This document shows positions 62,253-64,000 of a stretch of DNA of 64,000 nucleotides, in pieces. Origin of the DNA: a bacterium D16-51 (GTDB taxonomy: Bacteria > Bacillota > Clostridia > Lachnospirales > Lachnospiraceae); contig RAYE01000001.1 in assembly GCA_003612285.1 (NCBI GenBank), positions 248,001-312,000 of the forward strand, in the 5' to 3' direction. Made by a program: the position numbers and the translations under genes. How positions within the stretch are numbered: the first letter of the stretch is position 1; every line of letters starts with the position of its first letter. A model generated the notes under the pieces. That model searched no databases and was not told the DNA's origin. It saw only the letters and a program-made list of their open reading frames with translations.

Positions 62253-62468
62253 ATGTACGTTGATTATAGTATTCCAGTCTGTGATGGCTTGCCTGACGTG
62301 GTAAAAGAAGAGATAGCCATTTTAGATAAGGCATACAAAGAAGATGATATTGGCACTTATATGCTGCATGAAGATTCTGTAGACACCTATTTAAAATCTT
62401 GTATTGAAGCACGGTTTATTAGTGAAGCACAGTATTTTCAAATGTGCAGGAGATTTGGCTGGAGATAA
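62253..62468 (+). CDS. small kinase-partner protein (71 aa), module 2
   Basis: GGAGGTGAGG precedes ATG 62253. The product begins MYVDYSIPVCDGLPDVVKEE and continues as acidic helices (YKEDDIGTYMLHEDSVDTYL). No helix-turn-helix of HipB type. The kinase gene follows 23 nt later, so the two form an operon. Possible inhibitor or substrate of the kinase. Confidence 0.7.
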   Translation: MYVDYSIPVCDGLPDVVKEEIAILDKAYKEDDIGTYMLHEDSVDTYLKSCIEARFISEAQYFQMCRRFGWR

Positions 62469-62491
62469 TTGTTTAAGTGACGGAGGTTTAT

Positions 62492-63409
62492 ATGGATTTG
62501 TTAGATGTTACAGGAGTCCCACAGAATTTAAGGCTTTACGGTGGGGTTTCCTGTAAAAAGATTGGAATAACCTTAGATGGTGTAAATTATTTGCTGAAAC
62601 TTCCTGGCAATTTAAAGGGACGTGTTTTGCACAATGTGGCTCTTAGCTATTCCAACAGTCCAGTCTGTGAATATTTAGGAACAGAAATATTTAGGATGCT
62701 TGGGATACCTGCACATAAAGTTCTTCTTGGCAAACGTGGTGAAAAAATAGTTGCACTTTGTAAGGATTTTGTACATTCTGATGAACGGCTGTATGAATTC
62801 CGTGAGATAAAATCTACATTTGAGCCTGCTTTTATAGATGAATTTGGTAATGAGACAGATGGGATGGGATCATCTTTAGAAGAGGCTCTTTTAGTTATAC
62901 ATGAACATCCAGTATTAAAGAGAGTTCCTGATGCTGAACATTTTTTTTGGCAGATGTTTATCGTTGATGCTTTTATAGGCAATCCTGACAGAAATAATGG
63001 GAATTGGGGGATTTTGATAAAGAATGACAAAGAGATTAGATTAGCGCCGGTATATGATAATGGGAATTGTTTAAACGATAAGTGGGATGATGAAAAGCTA
63101 TCAAAGTTTATGGATGACAGGCAGCTTCTGCTAAATGAAGCGTATAAGGGAAAAGTATGTTTTTTTACTAACAGAAAAAATAAAAAGATAAATCCTTTTC
63201 AGTACATAGAGAGTGGAAAGAACTGCGAGTGTAACAATGCATTAAACGATATCGTTAAGTCCATTAACAGGGAATGGCATAGTATCTGTGCGTTAATAGA
63301 TGGTATTGATGTAATAAGCGATGTCCGGAAGGAATTCTGTAGAAAAATATTAAAAATACGGAAAGAGAAATTGGAAGAAATTGTAAATAAGTTTGAACTG
63401 CTAAGTTAA
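62492..63409 (+). CDS. HipA/CtkA-like Ser/Thr kinase, module 2
   Basis: 305 aa. ATP-binding Lys in NYLLKLPGN (36), helix CEYLGTEIFRMLG, catalytic loop DAFIGNPDRNNGNWGIL (159-175), metal site APVYDNGNCL (Asp 189). The order of motifs fits CtkA/HipA-like kinases; sequence similarity to the kinase at 58251 is limited to these motifs, so they are separate lineages. ATG 62492 follows GGAGG; a GTG at 62477 is less likely. Such kinases with a small neighbour gene act as toxin-like or regulatory modules in other bacteria; the target here is unknown. Confidence 0.8.
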   Translation: MDLLDVTGVPQNLRLYGGVSCKKIGITLDGVNYLLKLPGNLKGRVLHNVALSYSNSPVCEYLGTEIFRMLGIPAHKVLLGKRGEKIVALCKDFVHSDERLYEFREIKSTFEPAFIDEFGNETDGMGSSLEEALLVIHEHPVLKRVPDAEHFFWQMFIVDAFIGNPDRNNGNWGILIKNDKEIRLAPVYDNGNCLNDKWDDEKLSKFMDDRQLLLNEAYKGKVCFFTNRKNKKINPFQYIESGKNCECNNALNDIVKSINREWHSICALIDGIDVISDVRKEFCRKILKIRKEKLEEIVNKFELLS

Positions 63410-63524
63410 CTGTTGTTTAGCGGTATTGTGTATATGAGTAAAAATTGTGCAGGCAAATGTTTTTTGGCAGCTCAGAAAATAGAGTTATAGGATTTTAATT
63501 TAATAGTATTAATCTAAGTGTAAG

Positions 63525-63558
63525 CAATCTGGATTTAAACATTCAGATTGTTTTTTAT
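63525..63558 (+). terminator. terminator of kinase module 2
   Basis: CAATCTG (63525-63531) pairs with CAGATTG (63544-63550), followed by TTTTTTATTT. Confidence 0.75.
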
Positions 63559-63658
63559 TTAAGGTACATGCCAACTTTTGGAGTATAGAAATCTTTTTTG
63601 CAATGTTTTTATACTATAGAAAATTGTTATTGGTAAAATCGTGTAAAGGAGACTTTTT

Positions 63659-64000
63659 ATGAAAACAGCACTTTGTATGAACTGCATGAATGTAACGCAT
63701 GACTCAAAACCGGGTGATTTTGCAAATGATTGTTTTATGGTAAGAGATATTGCGGATATACTTATGGAGCTGAAAATTGAAGCAACAATTGTTAATATTG
63801 GTTTTTATTGTGGTGAGCAGGAAGAGAAGGAAGCTATGCTTAGGAAAATCTGCTCTGGGATGCATTCGGTGAATGGCGGGGGAGAAATTGTTATCTGTAC
63901 AAGTGCTTTTGTAAGTACTGTGGAGTTTCCGAGCGATAAGTGGTATGACCCTAATGTACCACTATCTAATGGGAAAACTGAAGGGAGAAAGGCAATTCCA
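63659..64000 (+). CDS. protein of unknown function, runs off the window (first 114 aa)
   Basis: AAAGGAGA precedes ATG 63659 and the frame is open to the end. It begins MKTALCMNCMNVTHDSKPGD, with a CxxC-type pair, and continues FMVRDIADILMELKIEATIV and GEIVICTSAFVSTVEFPSDK. A Rossmann-like alpha/beta pattern is suggested. No family recognised from this part. Confidence 0.55.
   Translation, partial: MKTALCMNCMNVTHDSKPGDFANDCFMVRDIADILMELKIEATIVNIGFYCGEQEEKEAMLRKICSGMHSVNGGGEIVICTSAFVSTVEFPSDKWYDPNVPLSNGKTEGRKAIP

Noticed and set aside
1..64000. tRNA, rRNA, IS transposase, prophage or CRISPR array
   Set aside because: I looked on both strands for tRNA T-loops, rRNA cores, transposase motifs and spaced repeats and saw none; a tRNA scan could still find something I missed.

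Overview
The window looks like chromosome from a motile, Gram-positive, anaerobic Clostridium-class bacterium, most likely Lachnospiraceae. I infer this from gene content and style: strong AGGAGG ribosome binding sites, CIRCE/HrcA-type heat-shock operators, an ECF-type cobalt importer with CbiK, HemZ, chemotaxis genes (CheV, a methyl-accepting protein, a FliB-like flagellin methylase), and CDP-glycerol glycerophosphotransferases of teichoic acid type. No rRNA, tRNA, transposase, integrase of full length or CRISPR array was found.

Layout. 0-9.7 kb: GntR regulator, GtrA, CheV, a subtilisin-like protease on the minus strand, then a cell-surface operon (two CDP-glycerol glycerophosphotransferase-family proteins around a secreted fibronectin-III protein, a small ORF, and a C39-like peptidase). 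9.7-24.6 kb: housekeeping genes relA, a metallo-beta-lactamase-fold hydrolase, hemZ, an HD-GYP protein, aspS, a PAP2 phosphatase, a coiled-coil protein, leuS, a yybP-ykoY-type (Mn2+) riboswitch with a Ca2+/cation antiporter, and htpG under two CIRCE operators. 24.8-36.2 kb: pyrE, a FliB-like protein, a gene remnant cut by a repeat, a chemoreceptor, an FMN-binding-like lipoprotein, a nitrilase, a DUF5050-like protein, a BlaI/BlaR1 pair with its operator, a lipoprotein and a DUF4190-like protein. 36.4-40.4 kb, minus strand: rtcB just downstream of RNase P RNA, an aldo/keto reductase, a pyridoxamine-oxidase-fold protein and a GNAT acetyltransferase. 40.4-42.3 kb: gene fragments, palindromic repeats and two small ORFs with matching promoter/leader modules.

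42.4-49.9 kb is an AT-rich L-arabinose/pentose cluster: a large DUF5695-like protein, an AraC regulator, a GPH sugar symporter, a heavily deleted remnant of araA (isomerase), an AraB-like kinase, AraD and a short transketolase remnant. With no intact araA here, the pathway can work only if an isomerase is encoded elsewhere or if the substrate is L-ribulose. 49.9-55.0 kb is a cobalt/B12 operon: cobalamin riboswitch, terminator, cbiQ-cbiO-cbiM-cbiN-cbiK-cbiL, with repeats inserted in the leader and between cbiQ and cbiO. 55.1-56.6 kb holds a decayed Tad/CpaF-type secretion locus.

56.7-64 kb is the accessory region with the most unexplained content. It has two unrelated-looking HipA/CtkA-like kinase genes, each paired with its own small gene, two large unknown proteins, an SPFH (prohibitin-like) gene broken by one extra A, and a small ORF carrying an in-frame palindromic element.

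Three families of short palindromic, MITE-like repeats recur through the window: one with AGGAACTGT ends, one with 14-bp ends of the GTTACTATTCACGG/GTAACAGTTCAGCC type, and a 139-bp multi-hairpin unit. They sit at gene ends, inside operons and at the edges of gene remnants, and they appear to mark where this genome has been trimmed. All identifications are by reading motifs and order; no database search was run.
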